From Thuidium tamariscinum (taxonomy: Eukaryota > Streptophyta > Bryopsida > Hypnales > Thuidiaceae), in assembly GCA_947034885.2 (NCBI GenBank), contig OX344756.2, positions 12,520,098-12,584,097 on the forward strand: a stretch of 64,000 nt of DNA, read 5' to 3'. This document shows positions 49,210 through 61,625 of the stretch, in pieces. Position 1 is the stretch's first letter, and each line of letters begins with the position of its first letter. Under the pieces are notes generated by a model that was given only the letters and a program-made list of their open reading frames with translations, was not told where the DNA came from and searched no databases. The translations under genes were made by a program, and so were the position numbers.

Positions 49210-49975
49210 AGTGATTGCCCTAGACCCGTGTTCTCCTTCAAAGACGTCCCCGAGACCCAAAATGGCCCCAAAATTGCAAAAAATTGAAATTTTGGGGGCA
49301 AACAACTCCCACCTCCTTAAGAGGTCGCCCTACACCCACGTTCTCCTACAAGAAGTTGCCCTAGACCCGCATTCTCCTTCAAAGAGGTCCCCAAGACCCA
49401 AAATGGCCCCAAAATTGCAAAAAATTGAAATTTTGGGGGCAAACAACTTCCACCTCCTTAAGAAGTCGCCCTAACAACGCACTCTCCTTGAGAGGTCGCC
49501 CTACACCCGCGCTCTCCTACACGAGGTCGCCCTAGACCCGCATTCTCCTTCAAAGAGGTCCCCAAGACCCAAAATGGCCCCAAGATTGCAAAAAATTGAA
49601 ATTTTGGGGGCAAACAACTCCCACCTCCTTAAGAGGTCGCCCTAGACCCGCGTTCTCCTACCTTCGGTCGCCCCACACCCGCGGTTGCCCACAAGAGGTC
49701 ACCCCAAGACCCGAAGTCGCCCCAAAATGGCCCAAAATGGCCCCAAAATGGCTTTTTTTGAACTTGGACAAGGGAATGGCTCCCACCTCCACCCGCGGTC
49801 GCCCTAGACCCGCGTTCTCCTACCTTCGGTCGCCCCACACCCGCAGTCGCCCACAAGAAGTCGCCCCAGGACCCGAAGTCGCCCCAAAATGGCCCAAAAT
49901 GGCCCAAAAATGACTTTTTTTGAATTTGGAGGACAACGGCTCTATCTTCCCTATGCGGTGACTCTAAACCAGTAT
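49210..49975 (+). repeat. GGTCGCCC / GACCCGCG repeat array in element B
   Basis: Three units of about 160-180 bp share CCAAAATGGCCCCAA, then TTGAAATTTTGGGGGCAAAC, then ACCTCCTTAAGAGGTCGCCC. Two further units of about 125 bp carry TACCTTCGGTCGCCCCACAC and GCCCCAAAATGGCCCAAAAT. Frames of 87-105 codons on both strands are caused by the repeat. The core octamer GGTCGCCC matches both subterminal arrays. Confidence 0.8.
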
Positions 49976-50439
49976 TCTTCTATAAGAGGTTGTAGAGAAG
50001 TGATTGCCTATGAGACATAGAGTATGGCATTTTTTTTAAATTGGAGGGAAGAGTAGTAAAATTGATTATGATGAGTTACACTTGCATCAATTTTTGAACA
50101 TATTAATGTACATTTTATATTTGATGAGCTAAGACAATGTTTATGTTTGAGATTAGACTTCAATGGATAGATGTCTTATATCATTTGCTAAATATTAAAG
50201 CTCTTCTCAAAATTTGTTTATCTTGAATTATCTATAGTAAAGCTTTAATTTTTGTATGTCTATTTTAATCTATGAATTTTTTCTACTTTATAATTGAAGT
50301 GATAAGGTCAAAAATTTCAATGAGCATTCAACTTTTGTATAGAGGGGAATTTATTATTGTATGGATGTTTTTGTAAATGGAATTGTAATTTTTTGTATAT
50401 TGATTTATTAAATGGGGAACAATTTCCAATTTTACATAG

Positions 50440-51990
50440 ATCTTTATTTATTATTTATTATTTTGAAGTTCAATTCATAAATAAGTCATTATTAAAATGA
50501 CTCATTGACATTTACATAAATTAAAAGGAGAAGTTATCATTTAAATTTCATCCTTCTAATTCTAAAATCGTACATTGAGGTAATAAAAAATACTTGAGTA
50601 GAATGATGCTTAAAGAATGGAGAATTCTAATGGATATATTCTTATATACTTGAGTCTCCATCTATTATATTGTATACTAGAATTTATTTGATATTTTTTT
50701 TTGGTAGGATAATTCTTTGACATTTTTGTAAATAAAAAAGAAAATGTTTTCATTTAAATATCTTTCCACTAATTTTTAGAATTGACATGAAGGTGGTGAC
50801 CTAATAAAATATGAGTACGGTGATACTTTGGAAATAGAAAAACTCAAATGGGCAAGTTGTTATTGAAATCTCTATCCACTATTTTGAGATCTAAAGTTTG
50901 CTTGATAAATAATTTACCAAAAATATAAGCCTTCAAATAAAAGTTGCATAAATCTAAAAGAGAAGTTTCATTTTTTAATCTGTTCCTTCTAATTTTAAAG
51001 ATGAGAGTAAGGTTGTATTTAAATAAGAGATAGGTATTATGATGCTTGAAAATTGAAAAAAGTTGAATAGGCAAATTGTTAATAAAGTCTCCATCCACTA
51101 TTTTGAGTTCTAAAATCTATTTGATAAAATAATTCACCATGAGGATGAGCCTTCAAAATAAAGTTGTATATCAAAAAGAAAACTTATTTCACTTATACCT
51201 CTTCCTTCTAATTTTTAAGATGAAATCAAAGTGGTGCCTAAATAAGACATGACTATGATGATGGTTCAAAAATAGGAAAAATTGAAATAGGCAATTTGTT
51301 ATTAAAGTCTCCATCCACTATTTTGAATTCTAAAATTTGCTTGATAAATAATTTGCCATTAGGATGAGCCTTCAAATAACATTTGTATAAATCAAAAGAA
51401 GAAGTTTTTATTTAAACCTCTTCTTTTTTTCTTTTTTCTTTATTGTTGAAGGTGAAAATTGATAAATAGTACATAAATATAATGATGCTTGGAAAATAGA
51501 GAATTTCAAATGGAGAAGATCGTTCACAAATATCCATGCATTATTTTTTATTCTAAAATTCACTTAATGAATATTACACCATAATGATGGCTTTAAGATT
51601 TGATTCGATCAAAAGGGGAAGTTTTCATTTAAATCTCTTCCCTTTAGTTTTTAAATTTTTGGTAAAGGTAATGAAGAATACATGAATATGTTGATGCTTG
51701 GAAAATAAAAAAATTCAAACAAAGAAATTCTTAATTATACAAAATTCAAATCATTGTTTTGTATCCTAAAATCCACTTTATAAATGTTACACCATTAAAA
51801 TGACTATGAAATTTATATAAAATCAGAAGAGAAGTTCTAAGTTAAAATAATCTCTTCCCTCTAGCCTTAAAATTTTTGGTGAAAGTGGTAAATAATACAT
51901 GAATATAATGATGCTTGAAAAATAGAGAAATTAAAATGATGAAGTTCTTACACAAATATCCATTCATTTTTTTGTATATTGAAATCTAAT
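50440..51990 (+). repeat. Diverged satellite, about 212-221-bp period, six to eight units, in element B
   Basis: The landmark TCTCCATCCACTATTTTGAG or its variants occurs near 50667, 50872, 51091, 51311, 51532, 51747 and 51959. Each unit also has AATGATGCTTG(G/A)AAA and a CTTCC(T/C)TCTAATTTT block. A related single unit is at 53030-53240. Confidence 0.7.
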
Positions 51991-54370
51991 TATTCAATAA
52001 TACAACATCTTGAAGGGGACTCCCAATTCTTTAACTATAATGTGCAATCAAATGAAGTGTGGTTTTAATTCTCTTGGCCTAAATTTTAGACAATTTTTAG
52101 ATGTAAACTAGCATTACTAAAATGGGATATTATTCATTATAAATAATGAAGGATAGGAAATAATACACAACTTTACCTTCTTCTTCTTTTTCTAAAGTTG
52201 AGTTGCCAAAAAGAATCTCCAAAAATCTAAACTATTATGTAGTAAACAAAGTTTGGAATTAAGAATCCTATGAACTAAATTTTATGAGAGCATGAGCTCT
52301 ACATATAAATGAGAGTGACAACTAATGGGTGACAACTAATGGTGACAACTAATGCATGACAACTAATGGTAATAACTAATGGTGACAACTAATGGTTGTG
52401 CTCTTATAAGTATTCACACTTTGAATGTGTTTGAATGCAATTGTTGAATGGAAGTATTGCTTATCTAGTCTTTTTTAAATGTATCACATGTTTAGTCAAA
52501 GTTTTAATAAGAAATAAGGCCTTATTTCTTATATTGAGACAAAGTATAGTCTCAATTTTATCTTAGAGTCGAAGATAAATGGTCATAACTTTATAATTTT
52601 GAGTCTATTTGATAATTTGAGACTTTAATATAATAATACATGTAAAAACCTTTAATTGTCCAAAGGTTGCAATCTCATCTTATCGTCAATTCAATGATAA
52701 ATGACTAAAATTTTTTTAGGGTAAAGTCTCAAAATATGTAAATTGTCTCATTTTAATGAATAAGGCCTTAAATCCTCTTCTCTTTGTGTTTGCAAGAAAA
52801 ATGCAACTCTTTTCTATGTATAATGAACATAGGGTGATAGGGTATAATTAATTAGCACCCCAAAAAATTCCAAAATAAAGATAGGGTGATTGAAATGACT
52901 TGACTTTAGAAATTTACGTAAAGATGTCCCTATTTTAATTCATCAAATGTACCTACATAGCCCTCATCTTTTAGGGGCTTGAATGCACATGATGTCCTAA
53001 CATATTACATAGTGCACCCCTTCAGTACAACATTAGGATGATTCTTTGACTTTTACGTAACTCACAAAGAGAAGTTTTAATTCAAATCTATTTCTTCTAA
53101 TTTTTAAATTTTAGGTGAAGATGCTAACTTGCTAAGAAATATAAGAATATAATGATCCTTGAAGATTAGAAAAAATCAAATGGGGATGATTTAAAAAAAA
53201 ATCACAATCCATAATTTTATATTTCAAAATCTTCTTGATAAGTAATACATGAGTAGATTGTAATCTCCTAAAGTTTCATTGTCTCTACAAGGGGTCAAAA
53301 TGGATTTTGGACAAGTTCCTATAAGGTCAATTTTTTATGGAACTTTTTGAAACACTTTTATAAGATAGAAAATCTTATTAGCTTTTTAGAAATGTAGTTT
53401 TATTTGAATTAGTGCCTAAAGGCAAGAGTCATATCAAAATAAGTTTAGATCTAAATTATGTAGGTAAAAACAAATTCACAAAAGTTTAAAAATGTTTTTT
53501 TCTTATAGATTGTAATTTTGTCTGCTTAGAACTTTGATTCATTTTATTTAGATTGATGATGTGAAGATTATGAAGCATTTTATTTTGCGGTCAATAATTA
53601 AAAGATTTTGAAATTGTTTGACATAGGATTCATTTTTTACTTCAATTTTAATTCTTTTTTAAACAAATAGTTTTGTAGTATTAACTTTGATTATTAGAAC
53701 AATCTCACTATTAGAACTAGTATTTCTAATTCCACCTTAGAGCTATTCATGATTTATTTTTTCCTCTATAATGTACCTTCTACTAACAATTTAAAATAAA
53801 ATGAAATTTACATTATTTTTTTTATAGTTATTTTTCCTATATTTTCAATTTAGTTTTGAAGAATAATTTTTTTAAAGTCAAGATCTAAAGTGAAATTTCT
53901 TTTAAGTTAAGAAATCAAATCTCTTAAGCTAAAGTAGACTAGTCTATTTTCATTTGAAACTCCATTCTACCAAGTAGACCAGTTTGTTTTTGTCACTCTA
54001 GTTTTGGCCCCATTTCTACCTAAAAAAACCCCAATTCCCTTCACTCTATGACAAAATCAAGGATTTTATGACAAATTGGAGTAATGTGTTTCTATTTAAA
54101 TAGAGAACATCTAGTTGTTGATTAGGTGGTTATAGGATGTTTATAAATTGTTTATGACCTTAGCCTAGAGGTGGTTTTGTAATTTAAAATTGTCCACTTC
54201 AAAAATTTACAGAAATTACAGTTTTGATTGAAAAATTATGATTCCATTTGGATTTGATTGAAAAAACATGTGCACACTTTAAAGAAATATGTGCCCCTCT
54301 TAGAATTGGCTCCAATATAGCTAGATTTTAAATAGGCATGTCTACCTTAATTTGCCATTGTCCCCTCCCA
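51991..54370. other. Element B interior, no gene
   Basis: AT-rich. A short tandem of GTGACAACTAATG (five or so units) lies at 52317-52395. No coding signal. Confidence 0.5.
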
Positions 54371-55030
54371 AATGATTTCTTTACTTTGAAGTTTGAATGC
54401 AATTATCTTGCAATTTATGTGGTGAAATTTTTTGAATTTTTTTTCATATATTCTCATACTATAATGTTAGAAGATCCTACCATTACATATGCAAAAAATT
54501 ACCATTTCTAATTTTTTTTGTTTTTTGCACTAAAAATGGCAGTTTTGAGTGTTTTTTTGAAAATTCCAACAAAGAGGTCGCCCACCCGCGGTCGCCCCTT
54601 GACAAGAGGTCGCCCCTACACCCGAGGTCGCCCTCCCGCAGTCGCCCCATGACAAGAGGTCGCCCACTTGAGGTTGCCAAAGTCCCCCCAAAAATGATTT
54701 CTTTACTTTGAAGTTTGAATGCAATTATCTTGCAATTTATGTGGTGAAAATTTTTGAGTTTTTTTTCACATATTCTCATACTATAATGTTAGAAGATCCT
54801 ACCATTACATACACAAAAAATTACCATTTCTAATTGTTTTTGTTTTTTGTACTAAAAATGGCAGTTTTGAGTGTTTTTTTGAAAATTCCAACAAAGAGGT
54901 CGCCCACCCGCGGTCGCCCCTACACCCGAGGTCGCCCTCCCGCAGTCGCCCCTTGATAAGAGGTCGCCCTCAAAACTACATACGCGGTGGCCCTATCTTG
55001 ATGCGTAGTCGCCCCACCCGTAGTCGCCCT
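54371..55030 (+). repeat. 322-bp tandem duplication with right subterminal GAGGTCGCCC array of element B
   Basis: AATGATTTCTTTACTTTGAA starts at 54371 and again at 54693. Both copies run through CAAAGAGGTCGCCCACCCGC into GGTCGCCC units. Together with 54575-55030 this forms the counterpart of the left subterminal array. Confidence 0.75.
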
Positions 55031-55225
55031 GCCTCGCTTTCCACGTCAGCGTGGACAGCCTGCCATGTAGGCAAAAATTTCTTACTTCGCGGTAAAAAAA
55101 TTTACCCTTGTGCGACGGGACGGGACGGGGTAGCGACAGGTTGTCTTATACGACACGCGACATCGGACATCCTACACGACGCCGAAACCCAAAAATATGT
55201 CTAACAGAACAACCCTGGTGTCAAA

Positions 55226-55240
55226 TGACGTGATAAAGGT
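55226..55240. repeat. Resumption of the 41-45.6-kb repeat family
   Basis: Right of element B's duplication the flank continues the interrupted repeat; GTCCATGATGATGTGGCACT at about 55310 corresponds to 45474 left of B. Confidence 0.5.
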
Positions 55241-56010
55241 TATGTGCTTTTACATAAAGAAGGGCGTTTGAAATCGGATTGGATGACGTCATAGGTTCTC
55301 TCTGTAGGAGTCCATGATGATGTGGCACTCTTTGATTGGACCTTGTACGAAAAAGATATGAGTGGTTGAAGTTTGATCGAGACTTGGACAGTGTGCAAGT
55401 ATAGTAGTGCGATCAAGTGAAGCATCATGGTTAATATGAACTGAATTGGTGAGCATAGGTGTGTGCTTTTCAACACCATCATTCACTACCGTTCTAGGAG
55501 CGTCAGAGCGTGGAACCTAAGCACCAGAGTGTCAATCTTGAGCATCACAGTATGAAACTTTAATATACAAGAGTACATGAAACTTCAACAAGAAGTAATG
55601 GAGTAGATTCAGCTTAACAACTAGAACAAGTACATCGGTGGAAGCTACATTGTCATGTTGAGTGTCTTGATCCGGTACAAGATCGATAGCGTTAGATCTT
55701 GAAACCTCAAGATTAGTAGCTAAAACAATGGCATCGGAACCATTCGTTAGAGTTGATTCAACTTTAATATTACAAGCAAAAAAATCTGTAGATGCGACAA
55801 CACTCGTATAGCCCTAAAATGTATCGCCTAAAGCACACAATGCTACCTCATTGGTGGAGGAACCATCGGTATCATTTGGGTTTAGTGATGGTCGAGCAAT
55901 CACTTCAAACTTTGGAGAGATGACGGTCACTGACTTACTAACTCGCAAAAAAGGACGCAAATCGAATGGGTTTGGTGTAATGATAGGTCGATCTATACAG
56001 AGAACCTCAG
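55241..56010 (-). pseudogene. Decayed coding relic, Ser/Thr/Asp-rich, unknown family
   Basis: On the minus strand a nearly continuous reading gives VISPKFEVIARPSLNPNDTD, GSSTNEVALCALGDTF, TAG, GYTSVVASTDFFACNIKVES, then SRSNAIDLVPDQDTQHDNVA. After TGA and TAG come VPRSDAPRTVVNDGVEKHTP and MLTNSVHINHDASLDRTTIL. Several stops fit C-to-T change of CAG/CGA codons. Higher GC than the flanks. No domain recognised; a retroelement gag/linker or an old host gene are both possible. Confidence 0.4.
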
Positions 56011-57032
56011 GACTAAAACTCTGACCCCTCTTACAAGAACCAACACTCTCCGTGATAATGCAGCAAGTTAACGCGAGAGGCTAATCTGCATTGGCAATCG
56101 CAACCATCATCGAATTTATTTAAGCAACAATGTACTTGCACTCTTCAAATATAGTGTTAGGAAACGTGCATATAGAAAAAAACTACTAAAACAAACTTAA
56201 AACTAATTTAGAAACTACAAGAGTTAGATAATTACGAGCAAACAAGAGTCAATTGATGCAACATCAAAAATAAGATGTGAAAATACCATTACAATATTGT
56301 TGATCACAAATCAAAAGCCATTAGTATGGAAATTACTAAAGCTTAACAAATTACATATATCTATCGAAATTACCCTATGATCTGCAAAAAGCGTGCACAA
56401 GCAATTAGAATACAAATAATTTTGCAACAACAAGCGCAAGAAAATGATCAGCGCAACAAGGCGATCACCAAAGGAGCGATCACTCCAAAAGAAAGATCAA
56501 CAAAGCGGACAAGCAATCGGTGAAGAGGATGAGTGACTAATAGGAAGACGAGAAATCAGCAAAATGGAAACAAAAGCAAACAACCAACAAATTAAGAATG
56601 CTAGAAGAACTTGGGAAGACCATTCCAGAAGCTTTTGAAAACCCTAATTTCAAAAAGGTCAAATAGGCCTAATTTTAGGCAGGGCTGGCTACTCGTGTTT
56701 AACGCAGCAGGAGGCCTTCGGGGGGAGGCTTCCTACTATACCATAAACACGTCTTTAATGTTAAAAATACCCCCATTAAGTTTCAAAAATATGACCTATG
56801 AAGTGTTCAATATGAACCAAGATTTGTAAAACAAATATCTTTGTATTTTGAAAAAAAATTGGCAAAAAAATTGTACCAATATACTCAAGTGTACAAAATT
56901 AATATCTATGCAAAGGTCAAACACCAAAATCTAATGAGAATCTATATTTTCAACAATTATGTTGCTCAAAGAAAATTTATAATTATTTCTGTTCTCCACT
57001 GTACATTGTACAATGTTATGCTTATCATATCA

Positions 57033-57033
<1 letters not shown>
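56011..57033. other. Intergenic DNA, no supported gene
   Basis: The 56450-56720 part is less AT-rich (GCGATCAC motifs, CAGGAGGCCTTCGGGGGGAG) but has no convincing frame. Confidence 0.4.
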
Positions 57034-57073
<40 letters not shown>

Positions 57074-57092
57074 AAAAAAAAAAAAAAAAAAA
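57034..57092 (+). repeat. (AT)n(AC)n(A)n microsatellite
   Basis: About 15 AT repeats to 57065, then four AC repeats, then 20 A residues. Confidence 0.95.
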
Positions 57093-59095
57093 TTAAGGGT
57101 ATAATAAACTAACAAAGGTAACTACACATTCCTCTAAATCACCTTAAATATAAAGAGGTTAAGTAAAGTGCCTATATCACTTGAAGCTTTTATTAGATGA
57201 CTATCTATATATAAAATTTTGGAAAAAACCCAAATGTTAAAAATATGGATTCAAGTATTGGGAATACTTGATTTTTAAAAAATAACCTTAGAATACATAG
57301 ATTACAAGATAAGGATTTTGAAGTTAGAAAAAGATGCTTGTCCAATAAGGTTGGGAGATTTGGACTCTTTTTTAATTGAATCTTGTGTACTAGAATAGTT
57401 TTCTTCCTATAATTTCCCACCTATATTGTTAGTAATATACATACCATATTTTAGTATCAATAGATGAAGGATATGTTTCAAGCTAATCAAAATTGTCCAT
57501 ACTAGCCATTTTTTAGGGGCAATTTCCTTTTGTTTTAAAAAATGGAGAATATGACCATACTTTCATATATGTCAATCATTCAAGTGCATCTTACTTGAAT
57601 CAAACTTCAAGATGTACAATTGTTGCTCTTACTTCAAGACTAACGAAGTAACCATAGTGCCTTATAAAAATAACAAATGTAGACTCAAGAGAAGGGCACC
57701 TAATTTGTGCTGCCAATGATCTGCATTGCCACGACTACATTTTCAATTGAATTTCTTCAACAAATGAAACCACAATGCATTGCACCCCAGGGGTGGTGGT
57801 CAGGGTAAGTTATTCTAGGGGTGCAAGTAAGAAGAATAAAAACTCTATTATGTGCTTAAAAAATTTATCTCCCTTTGTAAATTTGGGGCCTTTGATTGCA
57901 AATATGAATTTCAAACATGTAAATGTTTTGATTTGTAGAAAATAAATAACTTCAGCATTTTTCCAAAGGGCCGAGTGAGGGAGTCAATTCACCCTGGCTA
58001 GGATAATTTAGTTGAGTTTGCTTTGTTGTGACCTACCAAAGTAAACTTACTTTGATGCAACCAAAGTAACTTAATTGAAAGCATTTCCGTGGCAGCTCAC
58101 TAAAGGGACTCAACATGGTGATAGACAGAGCTAGGCCACATGAACTGCCCCACCCTACTTCAAATACGCTCAACTAGAAAAAAGAGCATCCACTACCAAA
58201 TCTATTGAGGGGATGGCTAAGCGATGTCTGTTGAGCATGACTCACTGTGCGTTGATTTTGTCCTTTAACCTAGAAACATCGCTAGTGCCATTCCATGGCT
58301 TTTGGATGACTTCCCAAGGCTAGAAGACAGGGTGAACAGTGGTTTTTTCATCCATTTTTTGTTTAATGACCCTTCATGTTGAGTTACAAAGAGTCTTCAA
58401 TAGAGTCTGCAGTCTAACTAATGATTGTTTTCATGTAATTTAGAAATAATTATGGAAAACAGATGGCAAAATTTGCCATTTTAGTGTATTTTGAGAAATT
58501 GAATAAATATGAAATTTCTCCTTCAAAATGACATTTTTTGAGTTTGAAATCAACTAATGAAATGAAGGTCTTCTCTTCTTGTTTATACTCCAATTGGAAT
58601 TTTGAAAAAATTCTTTAAAATGATTATTTTATTGCAATTTGAATTTTGGCTTCATTTTTAATGTCTAGTGCATCCTAAAAATAGGTGTGCATGGAAGTTG
58701 AGTTTACACCATGATGTTTGTCACTATAATTTACACACATGGTGAATTTTTCAGATTTTTTGAGATAATTTTCTATTTTCTATGATTTTTCCTTCACTTT
58801 TTCTTAAAAAAATCTCTTAAAAATCAACTTCAGTAAAAAAACATGTGAAATTTTTGTGAAGTGGAGAAGACATAAACTTTCATCTCTGAAAATTAAAACA
58901 AAATTTTTCTGACATGATTGGTTCTAGAATGGTAAATAATGAGTGACAGGCAAGGGAGCTTCCAACCAGTGGTCATAGGCCCGTCCTTTAAGGATTAATG
59001 TAATTTCTAAAAGTGAGGTTGGAATGTCCAACATTGGAAGGCTCAAAAGTACATGTTGGGAGGCATGAGGTGTGTGTAGAGGAATGAGGCAATCT
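57093..59095. other. Intergenic DNA, no gene
   Basis: AT-rich, with a moderately GC-richer part at 57960-58330. No splice-supported coding frame or repeat boundary seen. Confidence 0.4.
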
Positions 59096-59310
59096 TGGGG
59101 ACTAAGGTAAGAAGTCCTATAACAGAACATCTAAGAGCTGAAACAAAATTTTAGGGAGGTAAAATTCCTAGAAATATTTGTTGAAAGACAAGTAGAATTG
59201 ACATCTAATCCAGGTCGTTATATATTTTTCTCATCTTTGTGGAATTAGTTATAAAATTTTGAAAGTTGAAGTGGCATAGGATTCTAAAATGGAGCACCTT
59301 CTAAAATGTA
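59096..59310 (+). repeat. Direct repeat with 63787-64000, left copy
   Basis: Shares CTAAGGTAAGA, GAAAGACAAGTAGAATTGAC and TCTAAAATGGAGCACCTTCT in the same order with 63787-64000, which runs off the window. The two copies lie on either side of solo LTR E-right. Confidence 0.7.
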
Positions 59311-59400
59311 CACAATTTATACATTATTGAAGGCTATAAAAAAGAAACATGTACAAATTGTGTACATTTAAAGACGTGCTCCATTTTAATGCCCACTTCA
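59267..59400. mobile_element. 134-bp foldback (MITE-like)
   Basis: TGAAGTGGCAT...AAAATGGAGCAC..AAATGTACACAATTT pairs with its complement ending GCCCACTTCA. No clear target duplication. The left half also occurs at 63970-64000. Confidence 0.5.
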
Positions 59401-61138
59401 TTTAAGGACCTTTTATCTTAAGTTATAACTTACATAAATAATTTTGCTCTATTTGTCTTCTAAGTTGCCATGAGACACATGTAGTAGACAATTGTAGGGG
59501 GTGCAAATGTAGACCCACTTGGCATCCTCAACCATAGGCATGCTCTTAGGGTGTATTTAGGTGCTAGTCCAATGATGTGAGCCCTCAAAATGGCACTTGG
59601 AACATTGGATCCATTTTTCGCGAATAAATTGCAAAATTTAATCAAAAATACAAGAAAAATACATATAAAGAGACTTAGGGAAGTTTTGGTAGTAGTCTCT
59701 ACCAAAATGGTGAAGAATCATCTTAGAAGGTGGAAATTTCCTAATTCTAGGAATTTCTATCATTCTAAGTCTTAGAAGTAAGTTTGAGTGAAGATTTGGT
59801 AATTCCAAGAGAAATGAGGGAATGAGAGTTAGTCTGTCCTAGTGTTTGTCTGTGCCAAATCAACCTTTTAAAGATGCACATGAGATACTGACTAAGCCAA
59901 AAGAGTCTACTACAAACTTGGAAGGTTTACCAAGGCCTAAATTCAATTTTAGGATAAATTGGATTTAGAAGTAAAACAATTACGTGTGACATAGAGAATT
60001 AGAGTTTCACGAGATGAAAGATAGAGGATTGGAGATTGAAGACTACAGAAAGGTGTTTCAAGGGTAGGAGCATGCTAGGAGCGATCAAGAATCAAACAAT
60101 TGTCCAAAATTCCCGGGCATCGGGAATTAAAAATGTCCAATTGGGCAAAGTAATTCCAAATTACTAAAAATAGACAAGTGCAAGATTTCATGGAACTTAC
60201 ACTAAGAATCTAGGAGTGCCCTAGATGTTACCCAAATTATTTCGGATTTTTCCGAAATTCCACGTTGACTCCACGGAAAGTCAACCGCACATAGAAATGT
60301 TCGTAAATTCCTAGAAATTACGTATGATGCGGTAAAATCTCACTAAAAATTAGGATAGATTTTTGTGTGCTTAATAAGTTCCTAGTCAAGTTTGAAGACA
60401 TTCCAACATTCCTAACTATCACAACCGGCATCGACATCGAATTTCAATGGAATTTCAATTTGGCGGCGGATTGACCAGCGTATGAGGAGCAAATGATGTC
60501 CGATTGACGCAAATGGGGAGACATTCCTAACTCTCACAGACATTCCTAACGACCCTGGCTTGACAAATTCATCAAAATGCGCAAATCATAAAAGTTAGAT
60601 TTTTGACTTTTAATTGGAGTTACCGTAATTCCAATTTGGGCGCGCAAACGGCCTAGGAGTGAGGGGTGAGGAGTCCCTAAGGCTAATTGGGGTCTTCTGA
60701 AGACAATGGCGCAGACGGTTTTCTGTTTCGAGTTGTTCCCTAAAAGATAGAGAGGGTCAGCTCTTAGTTTGACTTTTTAATCATTAATTGCGGTTAATTA
60801 GAAGTGATTTTGGAAATATCTCTTGGAAAATCAAAGATTGGATTTGGTCAAGATCTCTTTCTTGCATAAAAATCCATCTTTGGGCTAAAGAAAGACAATT
60901 TTCAAAATGACTTTTGGTTCATTTGCAAAATATCTACATAAATTAGGATTAATTCTAAAATATCTTGGGTTAAGATCTTGGATTTGATTTGGCCAAGATT
61001 TCATTAGCTAAATGGGGTTATTTCTAGAAATCTCCACCATTAAACAAGTATTATTTTGAAATTACATTAGGGTAGTTTAGGGGTAGAAGTAACAAAGTAT
61101 TTTCACTAGCAACTTCCCGGGGAAGGCCTAGCCACGGG

Positions 61139-61146
61139 TATATAAG
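61139..61146 (+). promoter_or_regulatory. TATA box of solo LTR E-right
   Basis: TATATAAG preceded by CCACGGG and followed by GGCCCCCCTCG, about 1.56 kb into the LTR, conserved with 26802-26809 of the other copy. Confidence 0.6.
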
Positions 61147-61384
61147 GGCCCCCCTCGACGTTGCCAGTACCCTTTTCTTTTGTGCACTGACACTTTGTTC
61201 TTTCACTCTTGTTTTGTGCTACCGACGTGGTTGGAGCACCACTTGGACCAAAGATCTTGGCCAAGTTTTGGTTTTTTTATTGTTGAATTCTTGAAGGCTT
61301 AGGGCCCCTTCAACTAGTTCTCTGACTTCTTTCACTACTGGAAACTTGATTACACAGCTTATTGAACACTATTTCATTGAGAGT

Positions 61385-61625
61385 TACAAAGTCTAAGTAC
61401 CAAAGTTCGGTTAAACACTATCATGTGTACCTCCTTTGGTTTCTAAGAATTTGAAGCACTGGATATTGGACATTTCAAAGTTGAGTACCAAAGTCTGGTT
61501 AAACACTGTCATGTGTACCTCCTTTGGCCACAAGATTTTGAAATACTAAGAAATTTTGGAATTTAAAGTAAAAGTTTGGTTAAACACTATCATATGTACC
61601 TCCTTTTGCAAATAAAATTCTCAAA
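61385..61625 (+). repeat. Three tandem units of about 85 bp inside solo LTR E-right
   Basis: GGTTAAACACT(A/G)TCAT.TGTACCTCCTTT starts at 61409, 61497 and 61578. E-left has only one such motif (about 26517-26560, complement), so the LTRs differ in copy number downstream of the TATA box. Confidence 0.75.

Larger units (their letters stand above)
45680..55217. mobile_element. hAT-like giant element B (9538 bp), non-autonomous
   Basis: Both ends carry the perfect 13-bp TIR CAGGGTTGTTCTG, and an exact 8-bp duplication GTGTCAAA flanks it (45672-45679, 55218-55225). Subterminal sequence on both sides is rich in GCGACATC/GCGACGTC and then in GGGCGACC units. Interior: retroposon tail (45950), foldback F2, AT-rich DNA homologous to 9600-10100, GGTCGCCC arrays and a satellite. 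No transposase or other gene. It interrupts the 41-45.6-kb repeat family: GATGATGTGGCACT is found on both sides (45479 and 55317). Confidence 0.85.

Noticed and set aside
49596..49913. ORFs of about 100 codons on both strands
   Set aside because: Open on both strands because of GC-rich GGTCGCCC repeats lacking stops.
57034..57092. Matrix-attachment or origin signal at the AT tract
   Set aside because: A simple microsatellite; AT richness alone is not evidence in this AT-rich window.
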